Assembly (NCBI GenBank): GCA_963695375.1
Contig: OY968767.1
Coordinates: forward strand, 1,240,001 to 1,304,000
DNA from: JACCVL01 sp963695375
GTDB taxonomy: Bacteria > Actinomycetota > Actinomycetes > Propionibacteriales > Nocardioidaceae
DNA: 64,000 nucleotides
Direction of reading: 5' to 3'
Below the pieces are notes generated by a model. That model saw only the letters and a list, made by a program, of their open reading frames with translations, did no database searches and was not told the DNA's origin. The first letter of the stretch is position 1; every line of letters begins with the position of its first letter. Positions 14,723 to 23,453 of the stretch are shown in pieces. The translations under genes were made by a program, and so were the position numbers.

Positions 14723-16050
14723 GCATCCTCGTCGTGGGCATCTCCCACCACAGCGCCCCGGTCGCCCTGCTCGAGCGGGTGGCGGTGGACGCCGAGCGGG
14801 CCGGCAAGCTGGCGGTCGCCGCCGGCGAGACCGAGCACGTCAACGAGGCGCTGGTGGTCGCCACCTGCAACCGGGTCGAGGTCTACGCCGACGTCGACCG
14901 TTTCCACGGCAGCGTCGAGGACGTGTCCGACCTGCTGGCCGCACTGGCGGGGGGTGTCCGGGACGAGGTCGTGCCGCACCTGTATGTGCACTACGACGAC
15001 GCGGCTGTGGCCCACCTGTTCGCCCTCGCCGCCGGACTCGACTCGATGGTGGTGGGGGAGAGCCAGATCCTCGGCCAGGTGCGCGCCGCTCTCCAGCGCG
15101 GACAGGAGCACGGGTCGGTGGGTCCGGCGCTGAACGGGGCGTTCCAGCAGGCACTGCGCGTGGGCAAGCGCGGGCATGCCGAGACCGGGATCGACCAGGC
15201 CGGGCCGTCGGCCGTCACCGCCGCGCTGGACCGGCTGGACGCCTCCGGTGTCGGCGTCTCGGGCGCCCGGGCGGTGGTGGTCGGCGCCGGCGCCATGGCC
15301 GGCCTCGCGACCGCCCACCTGAGCCGCCGAGGCGCCGCGGAGATCGTGGTCGTGAACCGGACCCCGGACCGCGCGCGGCGGCTGGCCGCCGGTGTGGGTG
15401 GCCGAGCCGCGTCGTTCGCGAGCCTCCCCGGCGAGCTGGCCGGAGCCGACGTGCTGGTCTCCTGCACCGGTGCGGTCGGTGTGGTGGTGCACGCCGACCC
15501 GTTGCTCGCCGCCCTGTCCAGCCGCACCCCGGACCGGCCGCTCGGCGTGATCGACCTGGCCCTGCCGCATGACGTCGACCCGGTCCTCGCGACGCACCCG
15601 GCCGTCCGGCACGTCGGGTTGGCCGCCCTGGCCGAGCAGCTCGCCGGGGGGCCGGTGGCCGTCGACGTCGAGCAGGTGCGGCGGATCGTCGCCGAGGAGG
15701 TCGCGGCCTACCTCGCGGCCCGCGGCGCCGCCCGGGTGACGCCCACCGTCATCGCCCTGCGCTCCATGGCCACCGAGGTCGTCGACGCCGAGCTCGGCCG
15801 ACTGCTGGCCCGGCTGCCCGACCTCGACGAGCCCGCCCGCGCCGAGGTCGAGCAGACCGTCCGCCGGGTCGCCGGCAAGCTGCTGCACGCGCCCACGACC
15901 CGGGTCAAGGAGCTGACCGGTGAGCCGGCCGGGCTGACCTACGCCGAGGTGCTCGCCGAGCTGTTCTCGCTGCCGTCGGGCACCGTCGAGGCAGTGTTGC
16001 GCGCCGACGTCGAGCCGCAGCGCGAGCCTGGCGAGGGCGGCCCACGATGA
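14719..16050 (+). CDS. hemA: Glutamyl-tRNA reductase
   Basis: A 443-residue enzyme for the first step of C5 tetrapyrrole synthesis: NADPH-dependent reduction of glutamyl-tRNA(Glu) to glutamate-1-semialdehyde. VGISHHSAPVALLERVA is at the N-terminus, the catalytic cysteine is in VVATCNRVEVYA, and GESQILGQVR is the conserved substrate loop. A Rossmann domain (VVVGAGAMAGLATAHLSRRG) and a C-terminal helical dimerisation domain follow. It overlaps rex and hemC by 4 nt each, so the three are one transcript under the Rex-type operator. Its product is used by HemL, encoded 5.4 kb downstream. Confidence 0.96.
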   Translation: MSILVVGISHHSAPVALLERVAVDAERAGKLAVAAGETEHVNEALVVATCNRVEVYADVDRFHGSVEDVSDLLAALAGGVRDEVVPHLYVHYDDAAVAHLFALAAGLDSMVVGESQILGQVRAALQRGQEHGSVGPALNGAFQQALRVGKRGHAETGIDQAGPSAVTAALDRLDASGVGVSGARAVVVGAGAMAGLATAHLSRRGAAEIVVVNRTPDRARRLAAGVGGRAASFASLPGELAGADVLVSCTGAVGVVVHADPLLAALSSRTPDRPLGVIDLALPHDVDPVLATHPAVRHVGLAALAEQLAGGPVAVDVEQVRRIVAEEVAAYLAARGAARVTPTVIALRSMATEVVDAELGRLLARLPDLDEPARAEVEQTVRRVAGKLLHAPTTRVKELTGEPAGLTYAEVLAELFSLPSGTVEAVLRADVEPQREPGEGGPR

Positions 16051-17036
16051 CCGCCACCGGCACCGTCCCGGTGCGGATCGGCACCCGGGCCAGCGCACTG
16101 GCTCGGGCCCAGAGCACGGTCGTCGCCGACCGGTTGGCCGCCGCCAGCGCCCGCCTCGTCCAGCTCGTGCACGTCACCACCCGCGGCGACGTCGACCGCG
16201 GTCCGTTGCGCGACATCGGCGGGACCGGCGTGTTCACCTCCGCGCTCCGGGACGCACTGCTGGCCGGAGACGTCGACGTCGCGGTGCACTCGCTGAAGGA
16301 CCTCCCGACCGCACCGGCCCCCGGTCTGGTGCTGGCCGCCGTGCCTCCGCGCGACGACCCGCGTGACGTCGTGGTGGCGCGTGCCGGGCTCACCCTCGGC
16401 GAGCTCCCGACCGGGAGCACCGTCGGCACCGGCTCCCCGCGCCGGGCCGCGCAGCTGCGCGCGCTCGGCCTCGGCCTCGAGGTCGTCGACCTGCGCGGCA
16501 ACGTGGACAGCCGGCTGGCGCGGGTGGCCGAGGGCTCCCTGGACGCGGTCGTCCTGGCCCGGGCCGGGCTGGCCCGGCTGGGCAGGCTCGACGAGGCCAC
16601 CGAGGTGTTGGACCCGCTGCAGATGCTGCCGGCGCCCGGCCAGGGCGCCTTGGCCGTCGAGTGCCGAGCCGACGATCCGCTGGCGGCGGAGCTGCGTGCG
16701 GTCCTGGACGATGCGGACTCGCGGCTCGCCGTCTCGGCCGAGCGGGCCTTCCTGGCAGCCGTCGAGGCGGGCTGCTCCGCGCCGCTCGGCGCGCTCGCCG
16801 AGCGGGTGTGGACCAGTCCGGACGAGCCGGGTCCCGGCCCGGTTCCTGAGGCCGTCGACTCCGACGAGCTGTGGCTGCGCGGCGTGGTCGTGGACCCGTC
16901 CGGGCGGCCGCTGCTCCGGGCGTCCACCACCGGCTCGCCGCTGGAGCCCGAGGCCGTGGGGCACAAGCTCGCGGCCGAGATGCTGGCCGAGGGTGCCGCC
17001 GACCTGATCGCGACCGCCGCCGGAGGTGAGCCGTGA
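16047..17036 (+). CDS. hemC: Porphobilinogen deaminase (hydroxymethylbilane synthase)
   Basis: A 329-residue enzyme joining four porphobilinogens into hydroxymethylbilane. RIGTRASALARAQS opens the first domain, HSLKDLPTAPAPGLVLAAV carries the catalytic Asp region, TGSPRRAAQLRALG binds substrate acids, and the dipyrromethane cofactor cysteine is in VEAGCSAPLGAL. The last domain is normal. The stop overlaps the hemD start, and the start overlaps hemA. Confidence 0.95.
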   Translation: MTATGTVPVRIGTRASALARAQSTVVADRLAAASARLVQLVHVTTRGDVDRGPLRDIGGTGVFTSALRDALLAGDVDVAVHSLKDLPTAPAPGLVLAAVPPRDDPRDVVVARAGLTLGELPTGSTVGTGSPRRAAQLRALGLGLEVVDLRGNVDSRLARVAEGSLDAVVLARAGLARLGRLDEATEVLDPLQMLPAPGQGALAVECRADDPLAAELRAVLDDADSRLAVSAERAFLAAVEAGCSAPLGALAERVWTSPDEPGPGPVPEAVDSDELWLRGVVVDPSGRPLLRASTTGSPLEPEAVGHKLAAEMLAEGAADLIATAAGGEP

Positions 17037-18769
17037 CCGCCCCGAAACGACCGAACAGCGCCCAGACCCGACGTATGCAGTCGAGACCCGAGAAGAAGGA
17101 CCACGTGACTAGCACCGCCAACGCCCGCAGCACCAGCACCGCCGCCGCCCGCGCCGCGCGCCGACCGGGTCGGGTGTCCTTCGTGGGCACCGGTCCCGGC
17201 GACCCCGGACTGTTGACGGTGCGCGCCGTCGAGCTGATCCGCGCCGCTGACGTCGTCGTCACCGAGTCGGCCGAGCATGAGGCGCTCGTCGCGGCGATCC
17301 GCTCCGCGACGCCGGTGCCGACGACCGATGTCGAGGCGCCAGTCGTCGTCGACGGTGCCTTCGCCGACACCGGGGCCGCCCTGACCCCGGCAGCCCGCGG
17401 CCGACTGGTGGTCAGGCACGCCAAGGGTGTCGACCTGGTGGTCCGGCTGATCGCCGGTGACCCGTGGCTGCACGGCAGCGGCGCCGAGGAGGCGCTGGCC
17501 TGCGCCAAGGCAGGGGTCGCCTTCGACGTCGTGCCCGGCGTCACGGCGGCGACCGGGGTCGCGGCCTACGCCGGCGTACCGCTGACCACCCGCAAGCACC
17601 GGGAGGTCTCGTTCGTGAACGTGGCCGAGGGGCGGGTGGACTGGTCGACCTACGGGACCGACCGCACCCTCGTCCTGCTGTCCGCCCTGGACGTGATCGG
17701 TGACGTCGCGAAGGCACTGGTGGCGGCGGGCCGACCTGCGGACACTCCGGTGGCCGTCACCCGCGTGGGGACCACCACCGCCCAGACCACGGTCGTCTCG
17801 ACGCTGGACGACGTCGCCACCGACGTGGCTGCCACGTCGATGACAGCACCCGCCGTCGTCGTGGTGGGTGACGTGGTCGACCTGCGCGACCAGCTGAGCT
17901 GGTTCGAGACCAAGCCGCTGTTCGGCTGGCAGGTCCTCGTGCCCCGCACCAAGGAGCAGGCGGCGGCGCTGTCCGACCGACTGCGAGCGCACGGCGCCAT
18001 TCCCGACGAGGTGCCCACGATCTCGGTCGAGCCGCCGCGAAACCCGCAACAGATGGACAAGGCGGTGCGCGGGCTGGTCGAGGGCCGGTACGAATGGATC
18101 GCCTTCACCTCCGTGAACGCGGTCCGTGCGGTCCGGGAGAAGTTCGACGAGTACGGCCTGGACGCCCGCGCCTTCTCCGGGTTGAAGGTCGCAGCCGTCG
18201 GAACCACCACGGCCGAGGCCGTCAGCACCTGGGGGATCCGGCCCGACCTGGTGCCGTCAGGGGAGCAGTCCGCGCGGGGCCTGCTCGAGGACTGGCCGCC
18301 GTTCGACGAGGTGCTGGACCCGATCAACCGGGTCTTCCTGCCCCGGGCCGATATCGCCACCGAGACGCTGGTGGCCGGGCTGGTCGACCTCGGCTGGGAG
18401 GTCGACGATGTGACCGCCTATCGCACCGTGCGCGCCGCTCCGCCGCCCGCGCCGGTGCGGGAGGCGATCAAGGCCGGCCGATTCGACGCGGTGGTCTTCA
18501 CGTCCTCGTCGACCGTGCGCAACCTCGTCGGCATCGCCGGCAAGCCACATCCGGCGACCGTGATCGCCTGCATCGGGCCGGCGACGGCCAAGACCGCCGA
18601 GGAGCACGGGCTGCGCGTCGACGTGTTGGCGGAATCGCCGTCGGCCGAGGTGCTCGCCGAGGCGCTCGCCGACTTCGGGATGCAGCGCCGGATGGCCGCA
18701 CTGGAGGCCGGCGAGCCGGTCACCCGTCCCTCGGAGCGCCGCGCGGCCGTCCGGCGCAAGGCCACCTGA
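17033..18769 (+). CDS. hemD: Fused uroporphyrinogen-III C-methyltransferase / uroporphyrinogen-III synthase
   Basis: A 578-residue fusion. About residues 40-280 are a SUMT (CobA/CysG-A) domain with GTGPGDPGLLTVRAVELI, LIAGDPWLHGSGAEEAL and PGVTAATGVAAYAGVPLT. About residues 290-550 are the HemD domain, with the loops AFTSVNAVRAV and VFTSSSTVRNLVG and CIGPATAKTAEEHGL. One protein thus makes uroporphyrinogen III and also methylates it toward siroheme or cobalamin. This fusion is normal for actinobacteria. The first 40 residues are basic and unstructured; a GTG at 17105 preceded by GAAGGA is a possible alternative start. Confidence 0.93.
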   Translation: MTAPKRPNSAQTRRMQSRPEKKDHVTSTANARSTSTAAARAARRPGRVSFVGTGPGDPGLLTVRAVELIRAADVVVTESAEHEALVAAIRSATPVPTTDVEAPVVVDGAFADTGAALTPAARGRLVVRHAKGVDLVVRLIAGDPWLHGSGAEEALACAKAGVAFDVVPGVTAATGVAAYAGVPLTTRKHREVSFVNVAEGRVDWSTYGTDRTLVLLSALDVIGDVAKALVAAGRPADTPVAVTRVGTTTAQTTVVSTLDDVATDVAATSMTAPAVVVVGDVVDLRDQLSWFETKPLFGWQVLVPRTKEQAAALSDRLRAHGAIPDEVPTISVEPPRNPQQMDKAVRGLVEGRYEWIAFTSVNAVRAVREKFDEYGLDARAFSGLKVAAVGTTTAEAVSTWGIRPDLVPSGEQSARGLLEDWPPFDEVLDPINRVFLPRADIATETLVAGLVDLGWEVDDVTAYRTVRAAPPPAPVREAIKAGRFDAVVFTSSSTVRNLVGIAGKPHPATVIACIGPATAKTAEEHGLRVDVLAESPSAEVLAEALADFGMQRRMAALEAGEPVTRPSERRAAVRRKAT

Positions 18770-18787
18770 GCCGGGCCGACCGGTCCG

Positions 18788-19762
18788 ATGGGGTATCCCG
18801 CACAGCGACCACGCCGGCTCCGGGTCTCCCGGGCCGTGCGTGACCTGGTCGCCGAGACGTCACTGCAGCCGCGGCAGCTGGTGCTGCCGCTGTTCGTCCG
18901 CGAGGGCTTGGCCGCACCAGCACCCGTGGCGAGCATGCCGGGTGTCGTGCAGCACACCCGGGACTCGATGCGGGCGGCGGTGTCCGCGGCCGCGGACGCC
19001 GGGCTCGGAGGGGTGATGCTGTTCGGGGTCCCCGAGCGCAAGGACGCGATCGGGTCCGGGGCCACCGATCCGGACGGCGTCCTCACGGTCGCGATCAGGG
19101 ACGCGGTCGCCGAGGCCGGGGACGCCCTGGTCGTGATGAGCGACCTGTGTCTCGACGAGTTCACCGACCACGGCCACTGCGGCCTGCTGGACGACCTCGG
19201 CCGGGTGGACAACGACGCGACGCTGGTCCGCTACGCCGAGATGGCCGTGCTGCACGCGTCTGCCGGGGTCCATCAGGTGGGGACGAGCGGCATGATGGAC
19301 GGACAGGTGTCCGCGGTGCGGGCCGCGCTGGAGAGCGCCGGGCAGCACCAGACCGGCATCCTCGCCTATGCCGCGAAGTACGCCTCCGGCTTCTACGGAC
19401 CCTTCCGGGAGGCGGTGAACAGCTCGCTGACCGGTGACCGGCGCAGCTACCAGCAGGATCCGAGCAACCTGCGCGAGGCGCTGCGCGAGGTCCACGCCGA
19501 CCTGTCCGAGGGCGCTGACGTGGTCCTCGTGAAACCGGCGCTGGCGTACCTGGACGTCGTCCGTGCGGTCCGCGACAGCGTCGACGTCCCGGTGGCCGCC
19601 TACAACGTCTCGGGGGAGTACGCGATGGTCGAGGCGGCTGCCGAGCGGGGGTGGATCGACCGCGAGCGCACGGTGCTCGAGATCCTCACCGGCATCCGCC
19701 GAGCCGGCGCGGACGTGGTGCTGACCTACTGGGCCACGGAGGCGGCCACCCTGCTTCGCTGA
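18788..19762 (+). CDS. hemB: Delta-aminolevulinic acid dehydratase (porphobilinogen synthase)
   Basis: A 324-residue enzyme condensing two 5-aminolevulinates into porphobilinogen. The active-site lysines are in KYASGFYGPFREAV and VLVKPALAYLDVV. In the metal loop, DLCLDEFTDHGHCG has Asp where zinc-dependent enzymes have the second Cys, so this is a magnesium-type or otherwise non-zinc variant. It lies 18 nt after hemD and probably belongs to the same transcript. It is followed by a possible bidirectional hairpin and by a convergent gene. Confidence 0.95.
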   Translation: MGYPAQRPRRLRVSRAVRDLVAETSLQPRQLVLPLFVREGLAAPAPVASMPGVVQHTRDSMRAAVSAAADAGLGGVMLFGVPERKDAIGSGATDPDGVLTVAIRDAVAEAGDALVVMSDLCLDEFTDHGHCGLLDDLGRVDNDATLVRYAEMAVLHASAGVHQVGTSGMMDGQVSAVRAALESAGQHQTGILAYAAKYASGFYGPFREAVNSSLTGDRRSYQQDPSNLREALREVHADLSEGADVVLVKPALAYLDVVRAVRDSVDVPVAAYNVSGEYAMVEAAAERGWIDRERTVLEILTGIRRAGADVVLTYWATEAATLLR

Positions 19763-19766
19763 GAGT

Positions 19767-19792
19767 GCCCGGACGTCGGGTCCGAACCGGGC
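19767..19792. terminator. Possible bidirectional hairpin between hemB and the convergent gene
   Basis: GCCCGG and CCGGGC form a 6-bp outer stem, and an alternative inner stem CGGAC/GTCCG is available. It lies in the 41-bp gap between two converging genes. The stems are short and exclude each other, so this is tentative. Confidence 0.35.
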
Positions 19793-19803
19793 GAGACTGA
19801 GGC

Positions 19804-21225
19804 TCAGCCCGGAAGGTCGACGCCGCCACCACCGCCGCCGCCGCCACCGCCGCCGCCCGTGCCGGGCAGGTCGTCCAGGGCGTCGAGCAGGCCGGCGATG
19901 ACCGCATTGGCGGCCGCCTGGCCGCCGTCGAGGTAGGCCTGGACGCAGTCGTCGAGGTTCCCGCCGCCGGTGGGCAGACCGGAGTCGGTGAGGGCGTCCT
20001 GGCAGTAGGCAGTGGCCTGCTCCAGCGCCTCAGCGGCGTCGTTGACGCCGTCCTCCGCCTCGTCGACCGGTCCGCCGCCGCCCGGCGGGTCGTTCGGCGG
20101 ATCGGGAGTCGGGGGCTGCGGGGTCGGGTCGCCCCCACCGCCGCCACCGCCACCGCCGCCGCCGGCGCCGCCACCGCCACCGCCGCCGCCGGTGCCGCCA
20201 CCGCCACCGCCGCCGCCGGTGCCGCCACCGCCACCGCCATTCCCGCCGCCGCCACCGGCCCCGTTACCCTCACCGCCGCCGGTGCCGCCACCGCCGCCGG
20301 TCCCGTTGTCGTCACCGCCGGTGCCGCCACCGCCGGTGCCGCCGCCGCCGGTGCCGCCGCCTGGTTCGGTGGTCACGACGGCCGGCGCGCCGGTGCCGTT
20401 GGCAACCGCGCTGTATCCGCCGTTCGCGTAGTCCGCGGCGATCGACAGCACCAGCTCGACGTACTCGTCGGAGTGGTTGTAGCTGAAGACCGCTGCGGCG
20501 GCGCCGCCGTCGGTGGAGACGTCGTGCGAGCCGGCGCACAGGTAGACCCCGGCCGCCACCGATGCGTCGTCGATGTCCTGGGGGTTCGCGTCGCCGTTGC
20601 CGTCCCCGTCGACGCCGACGAGGTCCCAGGTGCCGGGGATGAACTGCATCGGCCCGACCGCGCGGTCGTAGTCGGTGTCGTTGTCGAAGGCACCGTCGTC
20701 GGTGTCGGTGATCCGCGCGGTGTTGCTGCTGCCGTTCAGCGGGACGCCGTAGATGCCGGGACGCGACACGCCGTCGGCGCCGATGGTGTTGCCGGCGTAT
20801 CGCCCGTGGTCGGACTCGACCTTGCCGATGGCGGCGATCAGCGGCCACCCGAGCCGGCACCCTGGGTCGGCCTTGGCCAGGACGTCCTCGGCCGTCTGGT
20901 AGGCCAGCAAGGCGGCGGTGGGGATTCCGTCGACCGATCCGGACGTGCTGGCGGACCCAGGTCCGGCGAGGTCCGGCTCGGAGTCCGGGAAGGCGGACCC
21001 GGCGGCGCCGGGGACGCTCAGGCTGGCCGGCTGCTCGAACGGCGTGGTCGGGACCGCGGGGACGCCGAGGCCGTCCACCGACCCGGAGGCGGCGGCAAGA
21101 CCGGGGCCGGTCAGCGAGGTGGTCCAGGCACCGGACAGGATCGCCAACGGGACGATCGCGGTGGCCCGCTGCCAGCGCCGCAGCGGTCGCGGCTCACCTC
21201 GGTGTCGTGTGAAACGCAGATCCAT
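19804..21225 (-). CDS. Secreted lytic transglycosylase-like protein with long glycine-rich tail
   Basis: A 473-residue exported protein. An N-terminal basic stretch and hydrophobic segment (RATAIVPLAILSGAW) form the signal or anchor. The SLT-like domain (about residues 105-285) has the catalytic glutamate in AAIGKVESDHGRYAG (E137) and DRAVGPMQFIPGTWD, features of peptidoglycan lytic transglycosylases. It also contains DGDGNGDANPQDIDDA, a calcium-loop-like stretch. Residues about 286-370 are almost only Gly with some Thr and Ala, then a Pro-rich linker and a short C-terminal helical region ending in poly-Gly. The ATG is chosen for its GGAGGG site 5-6 nt upstream. A BldN-type promoter lies about 57 nt upstream. 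Confidence 0.85.
   Translation of the reverse strand: MDLRFTRHRGEPRPLRRWQRATAIVPLAILSGAWTTSLTGPGLAAASGSVDGLGVPAVPTTPFEQPASLSVPGAAGSAFPDSEPDLAGPGSASTSGSVDGIPTAALLAYQTAEDVLAKADPGCRLGWPLIAAIGKVESDHGRYAGNTIGADGVSRPGIYGVPLNGSSNTARITDTDDGAFDNDTDYDRAVGPMQFIPGTWDLVGVDGDGNGDANPQDIDDASVAAGVYLCAGSHDVSTDGGAAAAVFSYNHSDEYVELVLSIAADYANGGYSAVANGTGAPAVVTTEPGGGTGGGGTGGGGTGGDDNGTGGGGGTGGGEGNGAGGGGGNGGGGGGTGGGGGGGGTGGGGGGGGAGGGGGGGGGGGDPTPQPPTPDPPNDPPGGGGPVDEAEDGVNDAAEALEQATAYCQDALTDSGLPTGGGNLDDCVQAYLDGGQAAANAVIAGLLDALDDLPGTGGGGGGGGGGGGVDLPG
20131..20362. repeat. Low-complexity GGN-type repeat inside the transglycosylase gene
   Basis: The plus strand is a run of CCG, CCA and GGT triplets coding (on minus) for poly-glycine with Thr and Ala spacers. 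A 27-bp unit, GCCGCCACCGCCACCGCC plus GCCGCCGGT, recurs about three times in tandem around 20140-20240. Such arrays can change length by slippage in steps of 3 or 27 bp without breaking the frame. Confidence 0.8.
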
Positions 21226-21280
21226 CGATCCCTCCGGCCTCCCCACGCGCCGTAGATCCCGGCGCGCACCGTCGGCTGGT

Positions 21281-21308
21281 CCAACGAGGAGGACCACGGC
21301 AGGTTACG
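21281..21308 (-). promoter_or_regulatory. ECF (BldN-type) promoter before the transglycosylase gene
   Basis: On the minus strand the sequence is CGTAAC, 16 nt, CGTTGG. This equals the CGTAAC-N16-CGTTGA pattern I recall for sigma BldN, apart from the last base. Transcription would begin about 50 nt before the ATG. Together with a related sequence before the anti-sigma gene, it suggests that the local sigma factor controls this secreted protein. Confidence 0.6.
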
Positions 21309-21453
21309 GCACCGTCACCGAACCCACACGCCGTCGTGGTGTTCGTCACGCTCTGTCCGATGACGTCCGGGTGGGCGGAGGCGCGATTCGGCCGATGCGG
21401 CGCAGGGATCGGGCCGCCGCGACCGGTCCGCGGCGGTCGGGGACAATGAGCAG

Positions 21454-22812
21454 GTGACCGCCACCCCCGTGCCGCATCCCTTCGATGCGCCCGCGTCCGA
21501 GGCGCTGCTCAAGCGGGCGCGCGCGGTGGTGCCGGGTGGGGTGAACTCGCCGGTTCGTGCGTTCTCCGCCGTCGGGGGGACACCGCGGTTCATCGCGGCC
21601 GGGCGCGGGCCCTACGTCACGGACGCGGACGGGCGGGAGTACGTCGACCTGGTGTCGTCGTGGGGGGCGCTGCTGCACGGGCACGCGCATCCCGTCGTGC
21701 TGGACGCGGTGCGGGAAGCTGCCTCGCGCGGCACGTCGTACGGCGCCCCGACCGAGACCGAGGTCGAGCTGGCCGAGGAGATCGTCGCCCGGGTGCCGGT
21801 CGAGATGGTGCGGCTGGTGTCGTCGGGCACCGAGGCGACGATGTCTGCCGTGCGGCTCGCCCGGGGCTTCACCGGTCGCGACCTGGTGGTCAAGTTCGCC
21901 GGCTGCTACCACGGCCACGTCGACGCGCTGCTCGCCTCCGCCGGGTCCGGCGTGGTGACCTTCGGGCTGCCGGGCACGCCTGGGGTGCCGCCGGGGGCAG
22001 CCGCGGCCACGATCGTGCTGCCGTACAACGACCGGGACGCGGTCGAGCGGGCGTTCGCCGAGCACGGGCCACGCATCGCCGCGGTGATCACCGAGGCGGC
22101 GGCCGGCAACATGGGCGCGGTCCCGCCCCTGCCGGGGTTCAACCGCTTCCTGCACGAGTCCTGCCGGGAGCACGGGGCGTTGCTGATCAGCGACGAGGTG
22201 ATGACCGGCTTCCGCGTGCACCGGTCGGGTTGGTGGGGTCTGGAGGGGGCCGGCGAGGGCTGGCGACCGGACCTGGTGTGCCTGGGCAAGGTGCTGGGCG
22301 GTGGCTTCCCGGCCGCGGCGTTCGGCGGCCGGGCGGACGTGCTCGCCGCCCTGGCACCGGACGGGCCGGTCTACCAGGCCGGGACCCTGTCCGGTAACCC
22401 GGTCGCCACGGCCGCGGGGCTGGCCGCACTGCGGCTGGCCACCGACGCGACCTACGCCCGGCTGGACGACACCGCCGGGTCGCTGCGCACACTCGTCACC
22501 GACGCCCTCAGCGCCGCCGCTGTCCCGCACCTGGTGCAGGCTGCGGGCAACATGTTCAGCGTCTTCTTCGCCGACCCGGCGCCGGCGGCGGTGCTGGACT
22601 TCGCCTCCGCGCAGCGGCAGGAGCTGCACCGCTTCCGGGCGTTCTTCCACGCGATGCTGGCGCGGGGCGTGGCCCTGCCTCCGAGCGCCTTCGAGGCCTG
22701 GTTCGTCAACACCGCCATCGACGCCGACGCGCTCGACCGGATCGCCGCGGCCCTGCCGCACGCGGCCCGGGCCGCCGCGGCCGCAGACACCGAGCGAGGA
22801 GACCGGCCGTGA
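21454..22812 (+). CDS. hemL: Glutamate-1-semialdehyde 2,1-aminomutase
   Basis: A 452-residue PLP enzyme that turns glutamate-1-semialdehyde into 5-aminolevulinate, the step after HemA. PGGVNSPVRAFSAVGG is the family N-terminus, LVSSGTEATMSAVRLARG binds PLP phosphate, LLISDEVMTGFR contains the PLP-binding Asp, and the Schiff-base lysine is in CLGKVLGGGFPAAAF. It starts from a GTG. It opens a second set, hemL-phosphatase-TlpA-ccdA-resB-ccsB, with overlapping junctions; mycobacteria have the same order (Rv0524-Rv0529, from memory). No Rex-like site was seen before it. Confidence 0.95.
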   Translation: MTATPVPHPFDAPASEALLKRARAVVPGGVNSPVRAFSAVGGTPRFIAAGRGPYVTDADGREYVDLVSSWGALLHGHAHPVVLDAVREAASRGTSYGAPTETEVELAEEIVARVPVEMVRLVSSGTEATMSAVRLARGFTGRDLVVKFAGCYHGHVDALLASAGSGVVTFGLPGTPGVPPGAAAATIVLPYNDRDAVERAFAEHGPRIAAVITEAAAGNMGAVPPLPGFNRFLHESCREHGALLISDEVMTGFRVHRSGWWGLEGAGEGWRPDLVCLGKVLGGGFPAAAFGGRADVLAALAPDGPVYQAGTLSGNPVATAAGLAALRLATDATYARLDDTAGSLRTLVTDALSAAAVPHLVQAAGNMFSVFFADPAPAAVLDFASAQRQELHRFRAFFHAMLARGVALPPSAFEAWFVNTAIDADALDRIAAALPHAARAAAAADTERGDRP

Positions 22813-23453
22813 GCGAACGCACCGTCGTGCACCTGCTGCGGCATGGCGAGGTGCACAACCCAGGTGGCATCCTCTACGGCCGGCTCCCCGACTTCCATCT
22901 GTCCGAGCTCGGGCACAAGATGGCCGAGCGGGTCGCCGGCTTCTTCGCCGCCCGCGACGTCACGCACCTGGTGTCCTCGCCGCTGGAGCGGGCGCAGGAG
23001 ACGGCCGCCCCGACCGCCGCCGCCCTCGACCTCGACGTCCATCTGGACGAGCGGGTGGTGGAGGCCGGCAACTCGTTCCAGGGCGAGACGTTCGGCGTGG
23101 GGGACGGGGCGCTGTGGCACCCCGGCGTGTGGTGGCGGCTGCGGAACCCGTTCCGGCCTTCGTGGGGGGAGCCGTACGCACAGATCGCCGCCCGCATGCT
23201 GGCCGCCGCCGGTGACGCGCGGGATGCGGCACGGGGGCACGAGGCCGTCATCGTGTCGCACCAGCTGCCGGTCTGGATCGCGCGCTGTGCGGTCGAGGGG
23301 CGACGGTTCGTGCACGACCCCCGTCGCCGGCAGTGTGCGCTCACCAGCGTGACCTCGATCAGCTACGTCGGCGACGCGGTGCAGTCGGTCGCCTACACCG
23401 AGCCGGCCGCCGACCTGCTGGTGCCGGCGGACGACCAGCAGTTCGGAGCCTGA
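22809..23453 (+). CDS. Histidine phosphatase family protein
   Basis: A 214-residue phosphoglycerate mutase-like phosphatase. The catalytic motif is LLRHGEVHNP at the N-terminus, SSPLERAQETAAP carries the second arginine, and VIVSHQLPVW holds the second histidine, so the active site is complete. The substrate is unknown. It is locked between hemL (4-nt overlap) and the cytochrome c maturation genes (TGATG), as its mycobacterial relative is, which hints at a role tied to cofactor supply. Confidence 0.88.
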   Translation: MSERTVVHLLRHGEVHNPGGILYGRLPDFHLSELGHKMAERVAGFFAARDVTHLVSSPLERAQETAAPTAAALDLDVHLDERVVEAGNSFQGETFGVGDGALWHPGVWWRLRNPFRPSWGEPYAQIAARMLAAAGDARDAARGHEAVIVSHQLPVWIARCAVEGRRFVHDPRRRQCALTSVTSISYVGDAVQSVAYTEPAADLLVPADDQQFGA

